From Hyalella azteca (Eukaryota; Arthropoda; Malacostraca; Amphipoda; Hyalellidae), in contig NW_025932021.1 in assembly GCF_000764305.2 (NCBI RefSeq), forward strand, positions 62,001 to 126,000: a stretch of 64,000 bases of DNA, in the 5' to 3' direction. Every line of letters starts with the position of its first letter. Position 1 is the stretch's first letter. The notes beneath the pieces were generated by a model that did no database searches, was not told the origin of the DNA, and saw nothing but the letters and a program-made list of their open reading frames with translations. Positions 24,301-34,571 of the stretch are shown piece by piece. A program made the translations under genes and the position numbers.

Positions 24301-27300
24301 GTGTTTTTTCCACTTAGAAGCTAGAATCAAACTTTCTTGAGGAAATTTTCTGCATGTTATATTTTTATTTTAACCTTGACATGTAAGAGCATGTAGGAGT
24401 GCAATATATTGCAGTGTTTTTATGCATGATATTCATGCATTTTAACCGATTACGTACATCTGAAAATTTGTATGCAAAATATTACGATGTTTGTGTGCAT
24501 GAAATTCACGCACTTCAACTTAATACGCACATCTGACAGTCTGTATATGATATATATGAATATATCATAAGGCCTGTATTCATGTTATGCATGTGCTCCA
24601 ACACTACGTATACATCTGAAAGCTTGCATGTAATATATTACGATGCCTGTATTCATGATACTCGCGCACTTTAACAATACGTACATCTGAAAGTTTGTAA
24701 GCAATGAAATCCGAGTTTGATGAAACTTCATAAGACCTAACGGTGATGTTCAGCTTGTAAAATTTTTTCCATTTCACCTTCATTCCTGAGTTAAACTTTG
24801 ACCTGTCTCCAAAGCATTCGTGGTGCAAGCACGTCATCAGCAACTAACAGTACGACTCCCGTTTCTTGGGTTGTTCGAGAGCCAAGGGATTGCCTGCAAG
24901 ATGCCAGTGACTTTATCGTCAAACTCCGCATTGAATTGGAAAGAAGACTTCGAACGTCTGTTCCAGCTGCTGTCGAAGTCCTGGGAGAGGCTTTTGACCT
25001 CTCCAAACTCATGTGTCTTCAAGCAGGAAGGTGGAGCGCTCCCTTACAAGAAGCTTTGTTAACAAAAAGCAGCGAAACGGTGCAGAAGGCTTTTGTCTCT
25101 TTCTTCAATAATTTGAAAAAGATCCCTCATCTTAAAGTAAGATTTAAGTTACTATTTTGCAGTTATAAACAATGCCATGATACTTGCTTTAATTATTTTC
25201 ATATTGTGTACATCGTTTAGAAAACGCAGTTACTCTAAGAAGTTCAGGTCTAACCGTCTAACTTCTCAATTATAAGGAAATGCAATATTGGTATAAAGAA
25301 TCAATTCTCGAACGACTTTATCGTTCATTTTACTCTAAAAAATTCTAATATCTACATTGATAATAGGATGACCTTCGGGAAGAAAATGCCGTTGAAGTTT
25401 TCCAGCAAGCTATGGCAACCTTCAAGTGGATAGTTTGGTCAGAGTCGCCCGAAGCCTCGTCAGTGAGGAAGGAAATTTTTAAGTCTGATGATGCTTATGA
25501 TGGCAGCAGGCCAGAAGCATTCTCTCCGGAGTCCAATTGTCAGATGGGGAAGTTCGATCAGACTTTCTCGTGTAAATTAAATGAGTCAAGCCTCAGGCTC
25601 ACCTTCAAAGAAAAAAAATTAATTTCAGTAATGTAGGTACCTCGAGTCTTACATTTACACGAAAATCGGAAAGCCTTTCTGTCTAGCTTTCGACATTGCA
25701 CTGGCCAAAGGAGGCTGTGAGGCGATCGTTGAAAGTCTTTATTCGGTCATGAATGCGCAAATTCAACATGGTGGACAGTCAAATGATGTATTAGTGAACC
25801 GTAAAAAAGTAGATTGGCACTGCCCGCTATCTTCGCTAGGCGTAATGGATTTCATTACGGATGCAGCAAAATTGCACCAATCTAAGCACTCTGTCCCCTA
25901 CACACGCTTAAACTACGGTGCATCAGCTATTGTGAAACGTCTTAAGACGGAGAAAGGGCGCATCCCTGACAAAATGTGAACTTATCACCTTGATGTTATG
26001 TTGCAGTATTCTTTAGAAATAAGGATGCTCGGTTTCTGTTAGAACCAGCACATGCGGTAAGAATGGTTGAAGGTTACTAAATAGGCTATTGCTTCAATAT
26101 CGTATTATTATGATGCTCACTTAGGCGGATCACTTCATAACGGAATCACTTCACTTTTTCAATAACTGTCTTTGAATTACGTGATTTTTTATTTTCTGCC
26201 TTTATTGCAGTGACAAAATGAACTAAGTTCATAGCGGGAAAGAAAGTCATGATCATAAATGAATCATCGAAATATGAAAACTTTCATCATCTAATACAGT
26301 ACCATGAGGGTAATTCATGTCTTATTGCTCGAGAATCAAATTTGACGTGAAAACAAGTATCAGCGTTTTTTTTTCTTCGTCGTAATAAGTAATCTTCAAC
26401 TTGGTAAGAAATCATGTATACTGTCAATAGATGCCAAAAAATGACTGCGTTTAAATGGTAAATTGCTTCGTTTGTAATGTTCGCGTCCTAATATTATTAG
26501 TGTGGAGAACATTTTTCTGTAAAAAGCATTGTATAATATTAAAAAAATGTAAACCTGCAGAAATTAATAGAGATTGAAAACAGTTTATCCCTACACGTCC
26601 GTATTATAGGTGTAGGAAGAGGATCCACCGTCTGCGTGCTTGTTGTCCGTTGTTTCAGGAAGTGACCGGGCAGGCGGCAGCTATACGGCACGACAAAAAC
26701 TACGTATACAGTAAAACTATTTATCATTTATGCACGTTTCTAGATTTTATTATTGAGGCAACGAACTTATAAAGGAACAATTGTTTTATTCTAAATTTAG
26801 ATGTTATTCAACGTTTTGATTCTATTTATCAATTCCGTGAGAAGTGCCAAGAACTTCAACCAAATCCGCGCGAAACCTTTTTTGAGCAATTCCGTGACAT
26901 TTTCTAATTTGAGTACCTCTGTTCGGTACCTTAAATTTCCAGTTGGGGGTTGGCCAACCCAATAAAAATTACAACATTTGAACATAAAATTTAAGGAAAA
27001 CATATACCATCACCATTGTAATCATTGTGTACACCTAGTCTATACATACATAGAATTCAGAAGAATAATCTCCAATAGGGCCTAGGTAGCTAGGCGCTAG
27101 CCTAGCTACTAGCCTAGCCTACTCAAGAGGCCAATAGGCAATAGCTGAATAGCCTAATAGGGTTGGGTCAACCTACTGGTAAAATGGTAATGCAGCCTTA
27201 GCATAATTTACATGATATGAAATTCAAACAGCACATCTTTGAGCTTAATGGCAATTAAAAAAAACACTCGCTCGTTTTTTAACCGGCATACATGATACAA

Positions 27301-27491
27301 TCAAAAATTATTAATACTCACAACTTACCTTGTTCTATCTTGAATTTTTCGAATTCATTCTTGATACAGTCATATTCACCACATTTACGCAGCCATCGCT
27401 CCTGTAATCTTTCAGAAACCGCTGCAGGAAGATTTTGTTGGATTTCATCATCAGAAAACCCCTCGAATAAATTAACTTCAACTGCCCCCAT
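6310..27491 (-). CDS. ARMC7: Armadillo repeat-containing protein 7 (ARMC7), complete, four coding exons
   Basis: Small all-helical ARM-repeat protein. Exons are 27491-27329, 7479-7306, 7121-6990 and 6434-6310, total 594 bases or 197 aa plus stop; human ARMC7 is about 198 aa. Phases fit: exon 1 ends with one base (donor AAG|GTAAGT), exon 2 starts with two, making EQDRRQQLVANLANFGYDP, which matches the human SQDAKEQVLANLANFAYDP region. Exon 3 reads GAPALLLPCLSSSDTHTVLS and exon 4 RIRNLAVILLQE, ending TGA at 6310. The start is the in-frame ATG at 27491; an upstream start is not supported. Intron 1 spans 7480-27328 (19.8 kb) and holds nearly all the transposons and the hAT-derived gene of the left half. 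The stop lies 694 bases upstream of the IPO11 start on the same strand. I am sure of exons 2-4; exon 1 rests on phase, length and weaker similarity. Confidence 0.91.
7480..10821. other. First part of ARMC7 intron 1
   Basis: No coding exon found on either strand. Contains a short palindromic element (9890-9982) and a segment (about 9995-10230) that is a diverged copy of 18075-18280. The rest is AT-rich with no feature I can support. Confidence 0.55.
9890..9982. repeat. 93-bp imperfect palindrome
   Basis: Left arm ACGTCTCGGACAAATTTA pairs with right arm TAAATTTGTCCAAGACGT (17 of 18). Inner stretches GGACTCATGGCC and GGCCGCAAGTCC extend the pairing. Possible tiny MITE or foldback end. Confidence 0.65.
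11509..12496. mobile_element. Foldback element, copy 1 (988 bp), inserted in the hAT element
   Basis: Ends CCGTAAAATGGGGTAACTTT and its inverse at 12496, flanked by TA on both sides. Much of each half is an inverted copy of the other (the ATGTTACCCCAT, TTTGCAAACTATGACAC and CTTTTGCATATGTAAC blocks recur inverted), so the element folds into a long hairpin. A direct repeat of about 55 bases lies inside (11883-11991). No ORF. Confidence 0.85.
12646..13413 (+). mobile_element. Truncated mariner-type element (768 bp), inserted in the hAT element
   Basis: Ends CAGGGTGGGGCAGAACTGA, flanked by TA, with inverted repeats extending about 190 bases inward. Inside is the C-terminal part of a mariner-like transposase (MWFQQDEATAHTAR, then after a frameshift LQWPARSPDLSICDF), followed by several stops. 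The N-terminal half is missing, so it is dead and non-autonomous. Confidence 0.85.
13803..15343. other. ARMC7 intron 1, unannotated stretch
   Basis: No coding exon, RNA gene or recognisable element seen on either strand. Confidence 0.5.
15344..16205 (+). CDS. Unrecognised two-exon ORF, possibly alternative 5' end of the hAT-derived gene
   Basis: Exon 15344-15488 (ATG GCG CTG ATG) encodes an acidic Pro/Glu-rich start (MADALADETSGCDEEEKPAG) and ends CAAG|GTTCTT. Exon 15874-16205 follows an acceptor GTGTCAG and continues in frame to TAG, giving 158 aa. The second exon has FCYNCYKAGESPWLY and a basic tail. I recognise no family. The first exon also fits in phase with the zinc-finger exon at 18667, so it may start the longer hAT-derived gene, the 15874 exon being an alternative end. 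It lies inside ARMC7 intron 1 on the opposite strand. The donor is only moderate. Confidence 0.4.
16206..17470. other. ARMC7 intron 1, unannotated stretch
   Basis: AT-rich sequence without supported features. Confidence 0.5.
17471..17898. mobile_element. Foldback element, copy 2 (428 bp deletion derivative)
   Basis: Same ends as 11509-12496 (CCGTAAACTGGGGTAACTTT ... CCCCATTTTCCGG), TA on both sides. The central part is missing, joining ACATATGCAAAAG directly to the AGGCCTTTGATGGCCATTG block. Confidence 0.87.
17959..18087 (+). other. Possible exon made of an internal tandem repeat
   Basis: After an acceptor TATATTTCAG, three near-identical 33-base units follow; in one frame they read like CLTQTFSAPSK three times, ending before a possible donor CTCAG|GTTGGC near 18087. 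A second frame is also open through the repeats. I cannot fix its phase relative to neighbouring exons, so coding status is uncertain. It may belong to the hAT-derived gene that follows. Confidence 0.3.
18315..18490 (+). other. Possible acidic exon of the hAT-derived locus
   Basis: This 176-base open stretch is framed by TGTTCTGTGCAG and a strong donor GTAAGT. It encodes a Glu/Ala/Thr-rich low-complexity segment (SSLTVLEEETTAAGML; TETSTEAQQDSPVVDEM). Its phases do not fit directly onto the 18667 exon, so it is either joined to an unseen exon, alternative, or dead. Confidence 0.35.
18510..18555 (+). repeat. 46-bp exact repeat, copy A
   Basis: GCAGCACGTGGAAGGTTCGG... through TTTTAAAGGA is identical to 18962-19007, the finger-coding tail of the zinc-finger exon, but sits here in a non-coding context. 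Confidence 0.95.
18667..19089 (+). CDS. Zinc-finger exon of a hAT-transposase-derived gene
   Basis: Open exon of 423 bases after acceptor CCTGCAG, ending ACCGCAG|GTAAGG. It encodes a C-x2-C...H-x5-H finger (YIKCIACSTF, then about 50 residues later NLKQHVEGSDHSTIHFKG), the kind of BED/TTF-like DNA-binding finger found upstream of hAT transposase domains and in ZNF862-like proteins. It ends with one base of a codon and the 20187 exon begins with the other two, so the join is exact. A 46-base piece of it is repeated upstream at 18510-18555. Confidence 0.55.
18962..19007 (+). repeat. 46-bp exact repeat, copy B (in the zinc-finger exon)
   Basis: Source copy within the open exon, encoding QHVEGSDHSTIHFKG. 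Confidence 0.95.
19059..19571 (+). repeat. Tandem duplication of exon end and intron start (two units of about 233 bases)
   Basis: 19059-19291 and 19339-19571 share GTTGCCGGGTCTAAAATGTC, CTGAATGAAGGAAAATGAAAG and ATATGGGACAGTAAA, with scattered differences. The unit includes the exon donor; in the second unit GTAAGTGAG could be a decoy donor. 19572-20186 holds no further feature. Confidence 0.8.
20187..22446 (+). pseudogene. hAT-superfamily transposase-derived core, two exons, with an in-frame stop
   Basis: Exon 20187-21598 and exon 21838-22446 encode an RNase-H-like fold protein. I see FFLTFDKSTPQRESNQAVML (first acidic residue), FCAGATADGQYVNERFRNAF (second) and FVIWDPSHFMDLCAKKF, matching the order of hAT and ZNF862/KIAA1586-like proteins, then STTRFIASTLQSF and a C-terminal exon (DDLREENAVEVFQQ ... 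TKVDWHCPLSSLSVMDF). A single TGA at 21212-21214 interrupts the frame, which is open again straight after it (LWPISAGVINGVVHNKKY). No phase-fitting intron removes it, so I infer a nonsense mutation. The first exon's donor region is rearranged into a hairpin. The last exon ends TAA at 22444. Whether it is an element or a domesticated gene cannot be told; no terminal repeats were found. Confidence 0.6.
21309..23406 (+). repeat. Segmental duplication, copy 1 (about 2.1 kb)
   Basis: From TCATCAGCAACTAACAG to CTTAAATTTCCAGTTG this segment is matched almost base for base by 24834-26945. Differences by eye are a few per hundred bases plus small indels. It covers the end of one hAT-derived exon, an intron, the last exon and about 960 bases of 3' sequence without coding signal. 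Confidence 0.9.
23407..24833. other. Spacer between the segmental duplicates
   Basis: No gene seen. 24400-24705 holds about four diverged copies of a 71-84 base unit (TACGTACATCTGAAAGTTTG, ATTCATGATACTCGCGCAC). Confidence 0.6.
24834..25979 (+). pseudogene. Second, 5'-truncated copy of the hAT-derived 3' exons
   Basis: Duplicate of 21309-22446. The first exon part (24834-25136) keeps the apparently ancestral donor, CTTAAA|GTAAGA, giving LKKIPHLK. The second exon starts at 25367 (DDLREENAVEVFQQAMATF) but a four-base insertion near 25635 turns the conserved ...VMYLESD into VM-stop. The frame reopens later (MNAQIQHGGQSNDVLV) to TGA at 25977. It lacks the upstream catalytic exons, so it is a dead fragment. 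Confidence 0.7.
24834..26945 (+). repeat. Segmental duplication, copy 2 (about 2.1 kb)
   Basis: Direct repeat of 21309-23406, separated by about 1.4 kb. No inverted or direct terminal repeats are evident at the borders. The right border runs into GGGTTGGCCAACCC, a perfect palindrome. Confidence 0.9.
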
Positions 27492-29581
27492 ATTGCATGT
27501 TCTATTTGAATATTCGATCGCACACACTACTTCCCGCAACCGACGCTGTAAAGGTTTACTCTGAAATGGCGGATGGCATCGCTTCTAACCGTGATTCTAT
27601 TATTGCAAACGCGTATGTAAATTATGAATTAAGAACCGTTAAAAATTAAGCCTGCATAGATTAAAAGGGCCAAATGATTTAGAATAATCAGTATAACTAC
27701 AGATATTATGCATAATTTGAAAACGTAATTTGAAGTTCACTAGCTATTGAATTAACGCGAGTGAGATGTCGTTAGATATGACTGCTTCAGTTTTAAATTA
27801 ATAGGTAATGTTGAGTTCCGACACTTCTGAACCAAAATTTGGCACAACGCACGAGGCAAACTTTATAAGGCATTCATTTAAAACCCTTTGATGCATAGCT
27901 CGGAATTAGTTGAATTAATTGAATTAAAACGCATTTTCACAATTAACAAAAACGTTTTTTATTCGCAAAACGCTCGTGTGAGAGTTACCCGGATTTTTTA
28001 GCCGCTTTGTTTCCGCTTTGCTCGCCAATGTCGCCATAAGTAAAAGATTCAGTACTCAATATACGCTTACATTGCTCAAATCAAAATTCATTTTCTATTA
28101 ATCAACAACTAAGGTTATTGGAGAAGATAGGCTGCAGCCATGGGCTGCAGCAGTCAGTGCCTTTTTTTCGGAATGATACAAGACTATAGGAATAGTGCTT
28201 TATTGTTTCATACAATAAACGAAGCGAATTACAAGTTAGAAAACTACAGTCCGATGAGAAATTCTACCTAGCAATTGCGGCTAATTCTAAAGAATATACC
28301 CAGCAATACGTCAATAATCTAAGTACATTATAAAGAAGCGGCTAATCTAACTGACATTTATCTGACGCCAATTTATGGATTTTTAAGTGTTTATATTGAT
28401 TTGTTTTAAAAATTTTCAATTTAAATTTCACTTCCAAGACAGACTCCATGAAGGAATTGACCCCATGTCCCCCTATGCTGTGGCCAACATGACGCGTGAT
28501 TAGTAAAGATTAAAGAATAATGTATAAGTGATGGTAGAATTCCCAATTTCATAGCGAACACTTTCAATCTTTTCAATCTCGCAAAATGATTAGCATCTCC
28601 AATAGAACAATACGATGACAGAATCAATATTGACACCGGTACATGAATCGCCTTCCGCACTTCATTCGGAGGAGACCAAATCGTTTAACTTAATTTAACT
28701 AAGGTCACATTTCGAGAAAAAGTGTCGTTCACGGGCTATTTCTTCGGATAAGCTCTGCAATCATGCGAGTTTTGTTGTCGCTGGGCACAGTTTGCCAGTC
28801 TCTGTGGGCAACACCGAGCGACGCGATGAATCGAATCGTTGTGCTTTGCAATGAATAATTGCGAAAATTGTTAGTGGGCAGTGAAGAAACTAATGAGATT
28901 AAATTTATTACTTCAATTTTTAATTGTAAAAGAGTTCAATAATATTAGTTGATTGCTATTTTTTTTCAATATGAGGAACCTGTGGCTGCTAAAGCTTTAG
29001 CTGATGTTGACTTTCTTGTGTGAAGTAATAATTGGTACCGTTTTTACCGCTTCTTAAACTTTGAAAAGGGGAAAATGAGGCGTCCATAAATAACTGTTGG
29101 ACAAAAGACTATTGAAACTCGACAGGAATATACAGGTGCACTTGTAAATGTTAATATACTTTATAAGGTGCTTGTTATGCACTATTATTTTTGTGATTCT
29201 CCGAAACTCAGTCAAATTATTTCCTCCCAAGACCTCGCGACTGGCAGGTCGTGGCTCGGTGTGGTTCATTTACTACTATGGATTCGTGGTATGTATGAAT
29301 TTAATGCTTGCTGTAACCTCAAACTAATTGTCGCCTGCCAGCGAACTTGTTAGATTTCGATTTTTTATTAAAAAATGTTAATGCTCCTTTTTTGCACAGG
29401 AATTTTCTTTGTCATGGTCTAAAGAGCCAGCCGTGGTATCATAAATTGGCGTGGTTTATGATAGCTAAATAGTTATCAAAGATATTAAATGAGTTTGAAA
29501 ATAGTGTATTTCATTTATTGGGAAGATGAATGGAAGGGGACGAGTTCCATTCAATGTTTGAAGACCACGAAGCGTCGCAGT
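27492..29581. other. Region between ARMC7 start and chitinase end
   Basis: Upstream of the ARMC7 ATG and downstream of the chitinase stop. A minus-strand AATAAA at 29514-29519 is the likely chitinase poly(A) signal. No other gene supported. Confidence 0.55.
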
Positions 29582-32500
29582 TCAGCCTTCCTGTGCCGTG
29601 CACGACGTGATGCGGATCTGAGAGGGCCAATTGCATATGCTCTTCTCAGGGTCCCAGTAGGTGCCTGGCTTGCATGACTGCACCACAGGATCTCCGTGCA
29701 CGCACCAGTAGTACTAGAACAATATACTTCACTGTTGATTTTTGACTCATACTGTGTCCTTAAAATACGAGAGATAACCAACAAAAGAGTAGCATGAACA
29801 ATAAACTTTTTGGGCAAGTTGAACCTATTAATTCAACATTGGATTCTAAATACACTTAAGGAACATGTCTTCGTCGTGAACACTGCACTTGAAATCAGTT
29901 TTTGCGAGTATGATACTCTCTGACTTTGCTAACCGTTTACCTGAGGAGATCTAGTGAATAATTGAAATTTGTAGGCCAATTTGAGTATTGCAACATGGAT
30001 AGTTAATTATTGAGAAGCAAAATATCTACTATACATGATATCTATTACTTCCTGAAGTGGCCGAACTTTCGATTTAGCCATTACCTTATCGCACTGATCG
30101 TGAGGGAAATATTGCTGCTGAGTGCAGTCCATTTTTTGTTGGCCGACACCAGGAGGTGAAGATTCAGGAGCCTGCGTAGGGCCGTGATCAGGCGTGGTAG
30201 CTAGGACGGAGACAGGGGCAGCCGAGGAGGGCGTCGTGGCGGCAGGAGTGGTGCGTGATGGCGTGGGCACAGGAGCTTGAGTTGGTGCTGAGCCGCCAGA
30301 CGAAGATGGCCGAGTTGGACCTTCCCACGGAGTTTCCCAAGGCTTCTGTTAACACATCATGAAAGGATATGGTAATGAGTGAATTTATTGGTTACTTTAT
30401 GATTGAAGATATTTACTTTACCTGTAAATACCACAAATATGTAACACTAACAGTGCAATCGTCATCCTTACAATCAAAATATTCCTATGAGCTCTGCGTT
30501 GGATATTCATCTTAGTGTCAGAAGAACAAAACCAATAATAATCCCACCAAGAATAATCTTACACTGGGTTTAGGAGGCTGGGCAGGGGGCACCGGCACGA
30601 CGTAGTTCTTCATGGAGTTGTAGAGGACCGTCATGAGAGGGTTGACGGGGCCGCAGGTGCCTTGGAAGTCGTCCATGTCGATCGCCCAAGTCATGGCGCC
30701 GCCATATCCCTGAGCCCTGATGAAGTCCATCTTAATCTGCAAACTCTCGACGTCTTCGTAGCCAACCCACTGGTCACCTGTCGAAATTCAAACGTCTTAT
30801 ATAAATCATTTCTAAGTGTGACAGCCATAAGCGCCTTCGTGCTTGGAAGATCATTGAGAAGAATTTTGTCAGGTTCTTATTTATTTATTTAACAATTTGA
30901 TTTTGTAGTGAGTCAAAATTAGTATGAGTTGGATTGCATTGGCGATGAAAGTGAAGAAAAGCGTTAGCTTACTGATACTTTTTCTTTTTCGTGTTTAATG
31001 CACGACTGAAACAATGTTAACATTTTAATCTCATAATGCTCATAATTTAATTTTGAAATTCCCGTGAATTGTTAGCTTAACTAATATACTGTCGGAAACA
31101 AATATTTTTTAACATTTCACCTGCATAGGCGTAGGGGCATTTTCCAACGTCGTCGAATTTCTTGGTCCAGCCAGAGTTGGCGTCGCTCACTAGGGGGCAG
31201 ATCTAACCCAGGGAATAAATAAGGAATAAATGAAGAATAAGCGAGTATTGGGAATTCAGTCTCTCGTGAAACTTTCATGTAGGTCATAGAGATTAATGAG
31301 TATTTATTACTGCGCCTGCATTGATCATGATAGTTGAATTCGTGTCGATATATCATGTTCCCAGAACAAGCCACGAGTTCATTTTTAATGAATTTTATAG
31401 GTTGAATGTAGTTAAATTTTCATGCAACTTTCATTATCATTTGTTTACGGTTCTAATTTACTAAGTGAAATGGAACTCAAGTAGTAAATTAAGCTGCTTC
31501 GTTGCTCTCATTTCAAATTTCTATAAAATGTAGGAACTCGATGCAAATTTACTAAATTATATGCTCCAAATTTGTTAGTATACCCAAAAGCGTAACCAAG
31601 ACATTTGAAAATAATTCTATAAATCACTATCATTTGCCGACGTTTTGGACAAAATATTATCAAAGAAGAATTTTATTTTAAAAATGAACAAATTTCCTTC
31701 CATAAATGACTTCCTTTAGTTTCACAGGTGAACAAATTTCATTTATTAAATTAGTAAATTTCATTTTACATTGATTCACGTAGGACTCGTATACTGCACC
31801 TCGTAGTAAGCCAGGAATCCTTTAGCGCCTGTGTAAGGTCCGGGCTTGCCGCCCCCCTCCCACTTCTTGATGCCCGCGCGCAGGTCGGTGTTGTCCTTGC
31901 TGCCCAGGGTGAAACTGCGGCCGTAGAACGGCACCCCGACGATGAGCTTGTCTTTAGGACAGCCTTCGTCTACCCACAACTGCAGACCGTCTTTCTGCGC
32001 ACGCCACCAGCATTATAACGCACGTCACGAGGAAATATTTTTGCATCGATCATCTGTGACAACTCAGTTAATTTACGTTTACATCTTTCGCCGTTCGATG
32101 ACAGTAGTTACAATTTAATTTGAGGGTGGGAATACTTTTTTGGAGTATTTAATAAATTCCTCTATATTCAAGATGCAAAGAAAATAGGTTGCAGTCTAAT
32201 TTAAATCTCCCACTGTCAATCTATCAAAAGTTACAACATATCCTTGAGAACGTCCTCCTTCTTGAACGCTTCATCCAAAAATTACAATGAACCAATAAGA
32301 TGAGCTCGGCTTATGTGAAGTTTTCTCGGTAACGAACGCGATTCTAAAAGAAGGATGTTCATTTGATTATATAGTTAACTTATTCAAAGCAAGCTATATA
32401 ATCTCCAGGATATAGTTCTCCAGGGTTAGAATTAATTATACAGACCACGTTGAGTTTCTCGTAGGCCCACTGATCGAAGGGCCGTTTGTAGAGGGGCGAA

Positions 32501-34560
32501 TGAACGTCGGCAAAGCCAACCCAGTTGCCTCGTAGATCATAAGTCATCACGTGGATAGCATCCAACATCCTGCAAATCAATGCATTTAACTCATTCATTA
32601 AATGATTACTAATACCATATTCAGTAGTGTCTAGAAAGTTACTGTAGTTACTGCATTGTCTGTGGGAGAATTATACTGAAATTTTCCGATGCATAAAACG
32701 AGGAAAATTTTCTTGTATTTTCCGAGATCAACTCACGAACAAAGGGTACTCACGAACAAAGGTCGTGTACGTGGTAGCCTTCCTGCAGCCGGAACTTCGC
32801 TACCGGTACGGCCATGGAGATCTCCCAGCCCTTGTTCTCGACGTAGAAAGCTTCGCGTAACTCCTTCACGAAATCCCTGCGAGAAGCAAACACCTTATAA
32901 AGAAATTGAGGGGCTGAAATAGCAAACGTGAAGTGATCAGAATGAGCTGATCATTAACCTTATAGTAGTCCAGGTACAGTTCAATATACCGTTATTATTA
33001 GGCGATTGAGTCACTTTCAGACAAACGAGTGAAAGAAGTTCGTTGTTGATTGCATCATTTAAGCAAGTTAATGAAATAGAAAAAATGTCCACTGTGGTAA
33101 TCGAAATTGGTGCGTGATGACCTAGGCTGCGAAACTTCTCTCAAAATAAAAATTTTAAATAACACTCCTCTTATCAGAGGAGAATATTGTTTTTAGTCAT
33201 TTTTGGATGCTGTCGTGTCAGTCTACTCCTCTCTCTCATCCTTCAAGCGCTCTCCATGCAATAGTCCTCCCCACTCCCAATCATAACCGAAATTGTATAC
33301 CAACCGCCAAACACAATACTATTGTCATCCATTAATTCCTTGTTCTCCCACACCGCGCGCCACCATCAGAACCCAGATTATCCACAAGGCGATGATGTTA
33401 GATTCGAGTTTATTTATTTTTCAGATGCTTGACACAACGAAAATCGCATTGCGACAATCAATTGCATGCAGTATTAGAAATCAACATTGAACGTTTTGGA
33501 CCAAAATGAATACATCCCAGACTTTGAGCCCGCGTCCTATAAAAGTGGCACGTGTACCTGAATGCATCTTTATCTTTGAACCCGCCGCCTCGGTCCGTTG
33601 CTCCTGGGTACTCCCAGTCAAGGTCGAAGCCATCAAAGCCGTACGTGTTCATGAACTCTGAAGCAAAGAAGGTAAACGCATAAATCCCTTGAAGATTACG
33701 CTAAATTTACAAAATGGTGATCCATCTTAAAATCTTTTGGAACTTCACATTTCAAACACTGAAAACTTCAAGAAGTGGATGCGTGATGAATTTACATCTT
33801 TGGAAACGACCTACATAACAGCTTATAACTCATAATACTTACTGACGATGCTGCGGATGAGAGACGTGCGCCGCTGGGGCACCTGAGCCATCTGCGAATA
33901 TTTCTTGCCGCCCTCCCCCCAGCCGCCGATGGCGAGCATCGAGTAAACTCCGGCCTTCGACTTCGCAACGGCCGTGAAGTTCGCGAAGCCGTTCTTCACG
34001 ATGTCGTTCTGCAACACGTGGGAGTTGGGTGAGTATAACATCATTGATGACGATTACAATCTTACTAGACCGAATTTTATATTTGAGTCGATCACTTCAG
34101 GTTCGTCTCTCAGTAAATAAACTTGCAGAACTTAGTAATTATATGTTGTTCAACTCACAACAACAATAACTTATTCGTGAATAAAAAATTATAGTGCTTT
34201 TGAATAAAATATGAGTATGAGCTTGATCTTAAAGAAAAAAGGTTTATTGGCGTACCTATTATAAAAAAGGAATAAATGTCTAGGGAACCTGCCACAACGG
34301 TACGGTACCTCTTCATCCAAGACCAGCACTTCCCACGTTACATTCGAGACTCCAATGAAGGAATAGACGATGTGGGTACACATTTCAGCCGGCATGTCCT
34401 CGATCCTGTAGCTACCAATGCCAGGTCTGTACACGGCCCAGTTTGAGAAGTAACAAACTATGCGTGCTTTCCTCTCGGGTAAGATCACCGCCTGCGTCAG
34501 GAGGGTTGCGACCGCCGCAAGAACTGCTCCTGTTGCCAGGAGCCTTCTCGACACCGCCAT
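29582..34560 (-). CDS. GH18 chitinase with C-terminal chitin-binding domain, complete
   Basis: Secreted endochitinase cleaving beta-1,4 GlcNAc links in chitin. Ten coding exons: 34560-34309, 34008-33843, 33657-33558, 32876-32754, 32569-32446, 31994-31800, 31202-31121, 30777-30563, 30345-30085, 29713-29582; total 1650 bases, 549 aa, every phase consistent. Residues 7-25 are a hydrophobic signal peptide. The GH18 signature [12 protein letters not shown] gives D148, D151, D153 and proton donor E155. Other GH18 marks are [33 protein letters not shown] and [15 protein letters not shown]. Residues 420-492 form a Pro/Thr/Ser linker, likely O-glycosylated. Six cysteines (493, 504, 510, 520, 533, 544) form a CBM14/peritrophin-A domain. 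A role in cuticle turnover, gut or immunity cannot be told from sequence. A poly(A) signal AATAAA lies about 65 bases past the stop. A 17-base duplication carries a second copy of the exon-4 donor (see findings). Confidence 0.97.
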
Positions 34561-34571
34561 CTTGTTATGAG

